Shown: positions 33,438-42,658 of the stretch, piece by piece
Position numbering within the stretch: the stretch's first letter is position 1
Layout: every line of letters begins with the position of its first letter
Assembly (NCBI GenBank): GCA_024516035.1
Contig: CM044963.1
Coordinates: forward strand, 29,729,877-29,793,876
DNA length: 64,000 bases
Direction: 5' to 3'
Source of the DNA: Bactericera cockerelli
Taxonomy: Eukaryota; Arthropoda; Insecta; Hemiptera; Triozidae
Notes under the pieces: generated by a model
Seen by the model: only the letters and a program-made list of their open reading frames with translations
Databases searched by the model: none
What the model was told of the DNA's origin: nothing
Translations under genes and position numbers: made by a program

Positions 33438-34565
33438 TTAAATATAAATGCAATAATAACCTTCAGCGGGCAGCACGATCGGTTCTCCTTTCCACACAAA
33501 AACATTCTCCGGGTATCGAACCACGGACCTTGGGTCACCACGCCAGAGCCGACGGTAGTGCTTCTCCGCCAGGTCTCCGACACCCTCACAGCAACACAGG
33601 GACCTAGCGCATGCGCACGGGTACATGCAAAACACGTAGCGGAGTCGCTCACAAGGTGTCAGGATTAGAGCTCTGTAGACAACCGTGGCGATCAATTTCA
33701 ACAGGTTGATCGGCGAGAACGGTTGGTGAAGAACCGTCCGAATCGATTGAAAAGGAGCTAGAGAAATCGTTTGTACGGTTCTCAGAGCAGAATCGATCGC
33801 TGAATCGACTGTGTCTGTTGATTCCGAAGTGGAAGCGATCGCTGAGTCGACTGTGTCTGTTGATTCCGAAGTAAAAGCGATCGCTGAACGAACATGACCG
33901 AATGCCGATATTGTCAATGCAAAAGGAGCTAGGATAACTGATATTAGAAAGCTCATGAGGGTGGAAAGGAGATTCCATATTGCGAAAACAATCGTATTGA
34001 CCACACCAATTACAGCGGAAGCAATAGCATTGACTACACCAATCATAGCAGAAGCAATAGCATTGACTACACCAATCATAGTAGACCCCACCGCTTTTGT
34101 TCCACCGAAAATGAACTTCAGTATTTTTCCTACAAAGGAAAATAATTTGTGGAGAATGATGAGTAGAATCGAGAATAATTGGCGAAACACGGCAAATAAG
34201 ATGCTCGACAGTTTTTTCAGCATATTGAGTAAAAATTTGAGCAACGCTTTCAGTATGGTTTCAAAGGCTTTGAAAAGGGTGTCGCCAATGGTCGAGGCGA
34301 CTTGACGTGTGGCTAGGAAGAGGAATTTCAATGGCAAGCACAGGAAATTCAGCAGGCGAAAGATGCGAACCATTATCATCTGTAGCCTCTTCGATTTGTT
34401 GGTGTCTTTGCTCGCTTCATCTGGTTGTTCATCCATGTCTTCACTTCTATTTGTGGGGTACTGATCTGAGAAGTCTGTCACGTCATCGTTTGGTTCTAGA
34501 ACTACAACACAATCTTGTTGAGTGTCACTGGTGTTTTCAGGAAGTTCAGCTTTGTTGGAAGACAT
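33438..34565 (-). CDS. Orphan single-exon ORF, repetitive hydrophobic protein
   Basis: I do not recognise this protein. The frame opens further upstream, but the Met at 34565 (MSSNKAELPENTSD) is the better start because the upstream residues come from a SINE. It gives 375 residues. Residues 1-60 are acidic and polar. About 65-165 is a run of Leu/Phe/Lys amphipathic segments (ALLKFLLNMLKKLSSILFA). Then come three near-identical IGVVNAIASA units and two SAIA-TSESTDTVD units. The C-terminal part has a Cys cluster (CACARSLCCC), and its last 35 residues may derive from a tRNA SINE (GGTTCGATACC is in the DNA). No catalytic motif or signal peptide is seen. It could be a lineage-specific membrane- or lipid-associated protein, one exon of a larger gene, or a chance frame. 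The repeats and composition argue against chance. Confidence 0.45.
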   Translation of the reverse strand: MSSNKAELPENTSDTQQDCVVVLEPNDDVTDFSDQYPTNRSEDMDEQPDEASKDTNKSKRLQMIMVRIFRLLNFLCLPLKFLFLATRQVASTIGDTLFKAFETILKALLKFLLNMLKKLSSILFAVFRQLFSILLIILHKLFSFVGKILKFIFGGTKAVGSTMIGVVNAIASAMIGVVNAIASAVIGVVNTIVFAIWNLLSTLMSFLISVILAPFALTISAFGHVRSAIAFTSESTDTVDSAIASTSESTDTVDSAIDSALRTVQTISLAPFQSIRTVLHQPFSPINLLKLIATVVYRALILTPCERLRYVFCMYPCACARSLCCCEGVGDLAEKHYRRLWRGDPRSVVRYPENVFVWKGEPIVLPAEGYYCIYI

Positions 34566-34576
34566 TTTATTTATAA

Positions 34577-34890
34577 AAAAAAAACTCTTTTGTGGAAGGT
34601 AACCACCAGGCATTAACTTCGCCTTTGGACTATAGGCAGAAGTCACAACCGTTTCACCACGGAGGCTGCCGCTTATAGTATTAATAACACTCTTTAGTCA
34701 TTTTAGTGGAAGGTAACCACCAGGCGAGGTTAATGCTCACAGCATTTTCTACCACCTCGCTCTCGTCTTATTATGTGGTCATATACTCAAATAAATGAGG
34801 AAAAATGTATACATTGGGTGAGATTCGAACCAACGGATCCTTACGCTACCTGGGTTACCAGACAAGCGTCTTAACCACTTGACCACCAAT
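34577..34890 (-). repeat. SINE family F, two overlapping copies
   Basis: A fragment at 34584-34680 (AACTCTTTTGTGGAAGGTAA with a D-like head) is followed by a fuller copy at 34684-34890. The fuller copy has TGGTCAAGTGGTTAAGACGC in reverse complement and a GATTCGAACC T-arm. Confidence 0.75.
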
Positions 34891-34972
34891 GAAAGGTTAT
34901 TTGTCAGCCGTCGATGAAAAACAGTCTCTCATGCATGAGAGTTATTATTATGCTTTATTAGTTATTCATCAT

Positions 34973-35135
34973 CATCATCATAGGGTGGCGTCATCGTGAA
35001 CGATGGTAGCCAGACAGTGGAGGAATGACTCAGTAGTTCTACCACTGTCTTTACAAGGAGGCTAATGATTGACAAGGGCCCCCAGAACCCAGCCAATGCT
35101 AGGCTACTACCTATTTATAGTCCCCCAGTCAGACT
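34973..35135 (-). repeat. Repeat H, copy 2
   Basis: Reverse orientation of the 28793 family: GATGGTAGCCAGACAGTGGA, AGGAGGCTAATGATTGACAA and GAACCCAGCCAATGCTAGGC. Confidence 0.75.
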
Positions 35136-35754
35136 TTTTTTTAGTTATCATTAGTTATTAGGTAAGTAAAATACAATGAAATTATAAAGAAAAAATAACT
35201 TGAATGAACAAAGAAACAAAAACAAAAAAGATAATAAAGTTAATGTCCTACCTTAAGGGCGGGATTATTGCCTGTGGCATTCTCTTCCACCCAACCCTTT
35301 TTTTTTCTCAATAAAATATTCATTTATTTATTAATTTACAAGACAATAAATAATAAGACAATGTACATTTAATCTGGTACCTATCCTTAGGGATTTAACT
35401 CAGCAGTTGAATTACGGCAGTAGCTTTTTAATTATGACAGGGGCAATGGCGAATAAAATTTTCAAATAATTCGCTTGAAATGTCTGTCATTTACATGTCG
35501 TATTTGTTGTAAGCATTATCGCTATCTAAGATGTAACTTTTTTGTTCTCTTCATAAGTCTGTACAAGATCGAAGTTTACTAGCGAGAGACCCGCACTTTG
35601 TCTCGGCAGAGGTTTTATTTTCCTCGCGTCACATTTGGATTCTAGAAAAATCAAACAACAAAGTTTTATACTTTGAGTGTACTCCAGAAAAATCAAAATT
35701 GGTGTCAATGTTATAGACGCCTTACCGATGAGCAGTTTGCAAAAATTTCTGGTT
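35136..35754. other. Intergenic DNA, no gene seen
   Basis: The dispersed AAGGGCGGGATTATTGCCTG phrase lies at about 35259. A 77-codon frame at 35526-35759 (minus) shows no similarity that I recognise and is not called. Confidence 0.45.
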
Positions 35755-35822
35755 GTCATGTCCGGCTGGGCTTCGAACCCGCGACCTCTGGATTCACAGA
35801 GTGACGCCTTTTTTTAAATTAT

Positions 35823-35858
<36 letters not shown>

Positions 35859-36180
35859 TGGGGTTTAACGTCGCTTTCAACTGCCATGGTCATATCACGA
35901 CGGGGGTTTTACCCTCCATTCGCAGGAAACTCACAAACCTGCTACTCACATTGACCTCACCCAGCCTGAGTGGGGCCGGGAAAAGCCAGCGTCACGAGAA
36001 TTAGAATTTGAATGGTCACCCATCCAAGTCTTAACCTCGCTGGATGTCGCTTAACTTGGTGTTCTGAAGGGAACCGGTGTATTCAACATGCCATCGACGT
36101 TGATGTTTATTTACAGAGGAGACTTAACCATCAGAGTCATTGCTCCTGTGCCGCCTTTACCACTGAGCTACCGGGACATA
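35755..36180 (-). repeat. SINE family A split by a 5S-SINE
   Basis: The family A T-arm (CTTCGAACCCGCGACCTCTG) is at 35770-35790, and its head (CTTTACCACTGAGCTACCGG) is at 36157-36176. The interval holds a poly-T run of about 35 bases and a reverse-strand 5S-SINE. Confidence 0.7.
35822..36100 (-). repeat. 5S-rRNA-derived SINE (nested)
   Basis: In reverse complement: ATGGCATGTTGAATACACCG, GAAGGGAAC transition, AAGTTAAGCGACATCCAGCG and GGATGGGTGACCATTC. These are the 5S rRNA box A, intermediate and box C regions. The body ends GTTAAACCCCAC and a long A tail (T run on this strand). Confidence 0.8.
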
Positions 36181-36252
36181 CTAAATGATAATTATTTTTG
36201 CTTAACTTTTCAACATAAAGGTCATTCAAGACAAAAAATACTTTTTTATATA

Positions 36253-36405
36253 CCGACCTCAGTAACTTGATCGATAAGGCGGCGGACTTGTAACTTGGAG
36301 GTCGGTGGTTCAAGTCCCGGTTTCAGCGTAGATTTAGTAAAGCGAGTTTGAGTAGTTGTAATATCACGAAAGTGATTAACAGAAATATGATAACTACTTT
36401 TTTAT
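36253..36405 (+). repeat. SINE family B, near-consensus
   Basis: GACCTCAGTAACTTGATCG, ATAAGGCGGCGGACTTGTAA, GGTGGTTCAAGTCCCGGTTT and the tail TAATATCACGAAAGTGATT. An intact-looking copy. Confidence 0.85.
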
Positions 36406-36440
36406 ACATATATACAAATATACATACTGCGATTACAATA

Positions 36441-36670
36441 GTCGTGCACTGGTAGTCAAGTGGTTAACGCGCTGGTCTGGTAACCCAGGTAGTGTAGGGG
36501 TCCGTTGGTTCGAATCCCACCCAGTTCATGAATTTTTCCTCACATATTTTTGAGTTTCTGACCACATCATAATAAGACTCTGAGGGTTCGGTGGTAGAAA
36601 ATGCTTTGAGCATTAACCTCGCCTGGTGGTTACCTTCCACTAAGGAGTGTTATTATTATTATTATTATTA
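36441..36670 (+). repeat. SINE family F, near-consensus
   Basis: GTAGTCAAGTGGTTAACGCG (box A) and GGTTCGAATCCCACCCAG (box B), then GACTCTGAGGGTTCGGTGG and GGTTACCTTCCACTAAGGAG. It ends in an ATT run. Confidence 0.85.
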
Positions 36671-36952
36671 TACATAGATTTTTTTGGCATTTGTAGACAA
36701 GGCCAATACAACCATTTTTAGATTTAGAAGAATAAAATAAATGTGGTCAATTCATTTTAATATTCAGAATATATTTTATTTTTGTATAAATTATGATTGA
36801 TTTTATTTCGTAAACAAAAAGTTATCTTATTCATAATTATTATTATTATCAAAATACAAAATAAGGGCGTGTGAGACTAAAGTTAACAAATACATATGGT
36901 CTATGATTAAAAGTGCAAGAAATTCAAGTGCCAAAATATGTCACGTTTATAA

Positions 36953-37165
36953 GTGAAAATAATGTTACAGTCAAGTAATAATAATAATAATGTACCTATT
37001 TCACTCGATGCAAATCTCAAAATGGTTCCAGGATATTTCAATGTATCCGAAGTGCAATTATGTGTCATGCAATCACGTACAGTAATTGAAAGCGATTTAG
37101 CTAACGTCCAAAGAATATGGTTTATTCTCGATGTTAGTAATTTGTATTGTACGGATAAAAAATAA
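36953..37165 (+). CDS. Possible small ORF, unrecognised
   Basis: Seventy codons in a stretch not obviously made of repeats, between a family F and a family A SINE. After a short Asn run the residues (ISLDANLKMVPGYFNVSEV) are not low-complexity and include no membrane segment. No splice evidence or homologue is recognised. Chance is as likely as a gene. Confidence 0.18.
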   Translation: MKIMLQSSNNNNNVPISLDANLKMVPGYFNVSEVQLCVMQSRTVIESDLANVQRIWFILDVSNLYCTDKK

Positions 37166-37192
37166 ATTATCTTGCGTTGTATGCCATAATAA

Positions 37193-37404
37193 TAATAATA
37201 ATAATAATAACATCGCCTTATTTATACTGCCCGATTAGGACTATTAATGTCCCATTATTCCAGCAGTAAGGCCAAGACATATCATGTGGTAAAAGTCCCA
37301 AATGGGAGGATAACTTGTCATGTCCCGGCTGGGTTTCGAACCCACGACCTCTGGAATGTTAGGATTCACAGAGTGCCGCCTTAATTACTGAGCTACTGGG
37401 ACAG
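37193..37404 (-). repeat. SINE family A
   Basis: Reverse-strand full copy: ATA run, GCCCGATTAGGACTATTAAT, GGTTTCGAACCCACGACC and GAGCTACTGGGACAG. Confidence 0.88.
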
Positions 37405-37952
37405 GATTAAAAAAAAAAAAAAAAAAAATCTACCATAATAACAATCCACCCACTTCTCAGCATAGTTTTTTTTTAACTTTGAGTAAGGGTACCATTCTAT
37501 AATTTTAAAATATGTAATTGTTTAATGTTATAAATACATGGATTTTTTTTTTGAAACAGTCTCCACTTTAGCGTGGGTAATTCATTCGGACCCTAATAAC
37601 GGATGGTTAAGTTCCACACTCATTTATGTTCACCGAATAAACGTGCATATTAGAGCAGGTATAAATCATTATAAAATATAGGTGCTTATCGAAATAGTTA
37701 TAAATTAAATAAAAAATTAACAATTAACAATCACAGGTTTTCATTTAATGTTAAGTACTCATTAAATGTAGTCATTAACCCTACGTAGGGCGCCACGCCG
37801 TCTGGGATTCTCAAAATCGGGGCGCGGAGAGCCTGACAGGCACATGACGGAAAAAATCCCTAAAACTCCGTATTAAATTAAACCAAAATTTACCAATCAT
37901 GTTTAGGACGTAGACAATGAGGAAAAAATATGTTTTTAAATTTCTGAGTATT
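37405..37952. other. Intergenic DNA, no gene seen
   Basis: After a poly-A run at 37410-37429 the DNA is AT-rich with no support for a gene. A short GC-rich block near 37790-37835 (ACGTAGGGCGCCACGCCGTC) stands out but has no readable frame. Confidence 0.45.
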
Positions 37953-38120
37953 AGTCTGGCTGGGGGACTATAAACAGGGAGTAGACCAGCATTGGCTTGG
38001 TTCTGGGGGCCCTTGTCAATTATTAGCCTCGTTGTAAAGACAGTGGGAGATGTGCTGAGTTATTCCTCCACTGTCTGGCTACCATCGTTCATGATGACGC
38101 CACCCTATGATGATGATTAT
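37953..38120 (+). repeat. Repeat H, copy 3
   Basis: GACTATAAACAGGGAGTAGA, CCAGCATTGGCTTGGTTCTG and GTCTGGCTACCATCGTTCAT match the copies at 28793 and 34973. Confidence 0.75.
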
Positions 38121-38639
38121 TTATTTATGTACAAAAACCAAAATAAGTCAAAATGTGGAATTCACGTACCAGATCAGCCTGTGCCTGTCAGGTCAGTTAC
38201 GACCTACGCAGGGTTAAAATCAATTGGAAAAAAAAAATTAAAAAATATTTACAACATTAATTAACTTTGACATCTCACATTTCTTTAAAACTTAAATCCA
38301 TCTTCAAAATTATTAAATAACTTAGAAAGAGTGTTTTTTTATATACATACATATATAGAGTTCGTTTTTCTTATTTTCAAAATTAAAGGATAAAATAAAT
38401 CACACTTGACAACTATTAATTAGTAAATATTAAATTATAAAAAGACATCTTAGAAGCCAAATAAAAATGGATTAGGATGGGTATTCTGTAAAAAATAAAA
38501 TAAAACAAATGATTTGTTATTATTACATCAAATTCGATTTTTTACACAAAAAAAAACTGAAAGATTCTTAGTCGATAAAATCCCAATTATTATTACTCAT
38601 ATCAAGATGATTAACTGGAGTCATAAAACGATAAGTTAG
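38121..38639. other. Intergenic DNA, no gene seen
   Basis: AT-rich sequence. The short phrase GTCAGGTCAGTTACGACCTA with CGCAGGG echoes the block near 37780. No coding support. Confidence 0.45.
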
Positions 38640-38830
38640 TATTAATAGTTAACTCTTCAGTGGAAGAGTTCCTGGTTAATGCTCACAGCATTAACCAGGA
38701 GGTTAATGCTCACAGCATTTTCTACCATCGAACCGTTCTAGGTATTATCATGCGGTCAAGTGTTTCGAAACAACGCCTGGTAACTAGGAGTTTGCGAGTT
38801 CGGATTTAAAAAATGCATAACCTCAATTAT
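38640..38830 (-). repeat. SINE family F, degraded with an internal duplication
   Basis: TAATGCTCACAGCATTAACC is followed at once by a second GGTTAATGCTCACAGCATTT, so one segment is duplicated. The head is reduced to TAACTAGGAGTTTGCGAG. Confidence 0.6.
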
Positions 38831-39149
38831 TACTTCCGATAAATTTCTAATATTAGAAATCGTAAGTATTGTGTTTGTTTTTGTAAAAAAAAAAAATATT
38901 TTAAAACTTGACCACGTAAGCTATTTTAATATTTTATGTCAACTTTTCACAGGGAGATGTATAATAATTTATATACATCTTTTGAAGCAGGATAAAGTAC
39001 CAAACATTAATAAATAGGTACCTTTATGGAAAGAAAAGAAACGTTTTTAAAATATTAAGTACAAAATGTACCAAATGTTAATAAAATGTGAAGAATGTAC
39101 CAAATGTTAATAAAATTTAAAAATAAAAGTTGCCTTTATAGAAAAAAAA

Positions 39150-39325
39150 GGTAATTAGGCCCCGAAACCGCTTTCGCATAACTTGAGGACACTTTACCTC
39201 CACATCCATGCCATTCCAGAAACGGAAAAACTCGGTCAGAATTTTCCGCTTCGGCCGGGATTCGAACCCGCAACCTCCGGGTCAGTAACCAATGCTCTTA
39301 ACCACTGAGCCACGGAGCAGATCGG
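39150..39325 (-). repeat. tRNA-derived SINE, unlettered family
   Basis: Reverse strand: CTCCGTGGCTCAGTGGTTAA (box A), CCGGAGGTTGCGGGTTCGAA (box B) and a body with GGAATGGCATGGATGTGG. A body fragment recurs near 62225-62280. Confidence 0.7.
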
Positions 39326-39466
39326 CTAATTAAGAAGTACACAATCACTTGAATCCTACGGACACTAGGTCAAAAAGCGTGAATGCTCATAAAAATTAAT
39401 GTTTTTTGAGATATGTACAATTGTACACGAAACGAAGCATTCAGTCAATCACTGGAAGGTGATTAG

Positions 39467-39497
<31 letters not shown>

Positions 39498-39584
39498 TGA
39501 AAAATTAATAATAATCATCCAGATTGGTCGCATTTTGATAAAAAAAAAAAACAAAAAAATGAGACATGCTCATGGAGGAATAAG

Positions 39585-39930
39585 CAAGGGAGAACTCATA
39601 CATCTCATGGGTAATGAAGCCGACACATAAAATCGGCCATTTTGGATAGCTAGAACACAGAGAAAATCACAGCAATAGAAGATTCATTTTTGGTCTTTTG
39701 TTTTACATGCTTTTGAAGGTAATAACGGGAGCCATATTGTATAGCTCTTGTCAGTTAAGGTGATGATATCAGGTTATACATGTTGTATATCCCATGGGGA
39801 ATGAACCTGACAAATATAATCGGCCATTTTATACAGCTAGAATACAGAGAAAATCACAACAGAAACAAGTTAATTTTTCTTCTTTTGTTTCACATGCTTT
39901 TGAAGGAAAAAATGATAACCAATGTCACAA
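39585..39930. repeat. Tandem duplication of about 190 bp
   Basis: AATCGGCCATTTTGGATAGC ... TTTTGTTTTACATGCTTTTG at about 39628-39716 recurs as AATCGGCCATTTTATACAGC ... TTTTGTTTCACATGCTTTTG at 39820-39904. A third partial phrase follows near 40000. Confidence 0.7.
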
Positions 39931-40074
39931 AAGATCTATTTAAGGTCGCAGTGACAAAGAGCTTTCGTAGCCGACAGCCCTACTTGTACCAATAATGGTA
40001 GCCATATTGTATAGCTGATATCAGTTTGTTTATGTGACAGGATTGAGACATAACAAGTTCTCCCTTGCTTTTTC

Positions 40075-40440
40075 CTACATGGGTTCAACTCGAACCACCG
40101 ACCTCCAGATTACAAGTCCGCCGCCTTATCGATCAAACTACAGAGATCGGAAGATATGTGTGTACTGTACAGATAAGTACATCTCATTATATTATTATTT
40201 GGTAAGTAGTTATCATATTTGTGTTATTCACTTTCGTGATATCACAACTACTCAAACTCGCTTTTACTAAATCTACGCTGAAACCTTTGGTAAGTACCTA
40301 CCTATTTAAGTAAGCTCTATAAAAATTATAATGGTTTATATGGAATAATTAGTTCTTTAGTTGTAGTTATACTCAGGTTACAACTACGCCGCCTTATCGA
40401 TCAAACTAAAGAGATCGGTGTGTACAGATAAGTACATCTC
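40075..40440 (-). repeat. SINE family B pieces with a local duplication
   Basis: CGAACCACCGACCTCCAGAT head, and the tail TTCGTGATATCACAACTACT. The flanking phrase CCGCCTTATCGATCAAACTA is repeated at about 40119 and 40389, with the downstream DNA (GTACATCTCATTATATTATT) duplicated too. Confidence 0.65.
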
Positions 40441-40673
40441 ATTATATTATTATATTTTAAGTACCTACTTAAGTTAGCTCTATAAAAATTAAAATGGTTT
40501 ATATGGAATAGTTAGTACTTTAGATGTAGTTATGCTCTGATATACTACTCAGGTTACAGCTGCGCCGCCGTATTTTGACAGCGCTAGGCGCCACTTTCGC
40601 CCCGGGCTACAGAAGGTGTAGATAGGGTTTAAAAAGAAGAAGAAGAAGAAAAAAAAAAAAAAAAATGAGTGTA

Positions 40674-41032
40674 ACGGCCTTTTTTTATTTCGTAGCCATG
40701 AGACAGGAGCTACTATAGACGCTTGTGGTCTGTGTTGTAGCTTGCCCAAACATTCCCGGTCACAGACCGACGAGAGTGTTCATAACTCACCCTCCCAAAA
40801 GAAATGCAGTGTCGGCCTGCTCATCCCGTAGTATGCCTCCTCTCTGATGGGCGAGAAGTGACACAGTACTTTCCATTGAGGTGCTGGGTCAACACGAGCG
40901 CACCGGAAAGTATCCCTTACAGTCAACTGTAACCAAATTTTGAATACCAATTTTTGTCGGCGCGGGGGTTCGAACCCGGGACCTTCCGCATGGCAAGCGA
41001 GCGCTTAACCACTGAGCTTATCACGCGCTCTT
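40674..41032 (-). repeat. SINE family E
   Basis: Reverse strand: box A AAGCTCAGTGGTTAAGCGC, box B GGGTTCGAACCCC, and body to CTCATGGCTACGAAATAAAA. It carries an extra 77-bp segment (CGACGAGAGTGTTCATAACT) absent from the 12038 copy. Confidence 0.85.
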
Positions 41033-41649
41033 TAGACATAGTGTATGTACTGTTAAACTTATAATTAGGAGGTTATGGTCAGGAAGTCATATAACATTTC
41101 CAATAATTTTACGACTTAAAATCAGTAGATAATAATTCAGACATGTCAAATGTGCTTCGATTTTTTTTTTCTCTCTCTCCCTGATAAATATGAGTACCTA
41201 TAATTCAAAATGATGAGTACAATTTAAATTAATTACTTCCTAAGTAAAGTCCAAAAAATTTAAATTAATTATGGATGCTTGTGAGTTCAATATTGTAATG
41301 TATGTTACTCTCTTTAGTTCAATGACCTCTCATTAAACATTTACTGAGTATCGCCGAGACAGTTTTATTCATAAAATAAAAAACACAAATAACACACAGA
41401 ATCTTCTGTCTTACAGCAAAATCACTCAAAGTGAGATCAACTTCATGCCAGCATCTCCATGCCAACAGACATCAAGCTCACGAAATTTCCAACTTGAAAA
41501 AAAATTCTATGGTGTTCTCACATTTTCTTTACAAGTCCTCTGTTTAGTAACTATTGAAATAGTACCTTGTTTTTAATTTGACTCTTTAAATCCCATTTTA
41601 GTCATGTTCATGTGGAAGCGTCCTCAAAACATTTTCCCACCGACCGCGC
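41033..41649. other. Intergenic DNA, no gene seen
   Basis: AT-rich, no coding signal. This is the region beyond the minisatellite downstream of choline kinase. Confidence 0.45.
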
Positions 41650-42540
41650 TTGGTTGAGATCATCTACATGCTAGCCCAGCATTCACATGCCAAGGAGATC
41701 CAATCCTCATGACAACGCTGCACTTGATTAGCCCAGCATTCACATGCCAAGGAGATCCAATCCTCATGACAACGCTGCACTGGATTAGCCCAGCATTCAC
41801 ATGCCATGGAGATCCCTTGAGTCAATCCTCATGACAACGCTGCACTGGATTAGCCCAGCATTCACATGCCGAGGAGATCCCTTGAGTCAATTCTCATGAC
41901 AACGCTGCACTTGATTAGCCCAGCATTCACATGCCAAGGAGATCCAATCCTCATGACAACGCTGCACTTGATTAGCCCAGCATTCACATGCCAAGGAGAT
42001 CCAATCCTCATGACAACGCTGCACTTGATTAGCCCAGCATTCACATGCCAAGGAGATCCAATCCTCATGACAACGCTGCACTTGATTAGCCCAGCATTCA
42101 CATGCCGAGGAGATCCCTTGAGTCAATTCTCATGACAACGCTGCACTTGATTAGCCCAGCATTCACATGCCAAGGAGATCCAATCCTCATGACAACGCTG
42201 CACTTGATTAGCCCAGCATTCACATGGCAAGGAGATCCAATCCTCATGACAACGCTGCACTTGATTATCCCAGCATTCACATGCCAAGGAGATCCAATCC
42301 TCATGACAACGCTGCACTTGATTAGCCCAGCATTCACATGCCAAGGAGATCCCTTGAGCCAATCCTCATGACAACGCTGCACTTGATTCTATTAAGAGCA
42401 ACTGGATGCCAGCTCAGCATTCGCATGCCAGGAAAATCCCATACGGCAATCCTTCTGACAATATTGCGTTTGATTCCATTGAGATCATCTGCATGCTGGG
42501 CCGCTATCCGCATGCCAGCCCAGCATTCACATGCCAGGGG
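41650..42540. repeat. Minisatellite, 57-bp unit, downstream of choline kinase
   Basis: About twelve units pair AGCCCAGCATTCACATGCC with GACAACGCTGCACTTGATTA. Units are 57 bp, or 66 bp where CTTGAGTCA is added. Both are multiples of three, so several frames stay open on both strands, but these frames are by-products. Degenerate units extend to the choline kinase stop codon, so the array probably lies in or near its 3' UTR. Confidence 0.88.
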
Positions 42541-42544
42541 GGTC

Positions 42545-42658
42545 CTATATGTCCATCCTTGTAGTTGCCTTGCGTTTCACACCGTTGGATTCTGTGGTCT
42601 CGGGACATAGTTCATCTTTCAGCCGGTAGTAGCAGCCCAGTCGCTCTAGACCGTAATC
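42545..42658 (-). CDS. CHKA: Choline kinase last exon
   Basis: After a CCTGCAG acceptor it encodes DYGLERLGCYYRLKDEL and then a short polar tail ending TTRMDI and TAG. The first part matches the C-terminal helix of choline kinases (FGY.DY...R...Y...K). The tail is lineage-specific. Confidence 0.9.
   Translation of the reverse strand, partial: DYGLERLGCYYRLKDELCPETTESNGVKRKATTRMDI

Noticed and set aside
41862..42382. Repeat proteins encoded by the 57-bp minisatellite
   Set aside because: Both strands and several frames are open only because unit length is a multiple of three. No start context, codon bias or domain supports coding.
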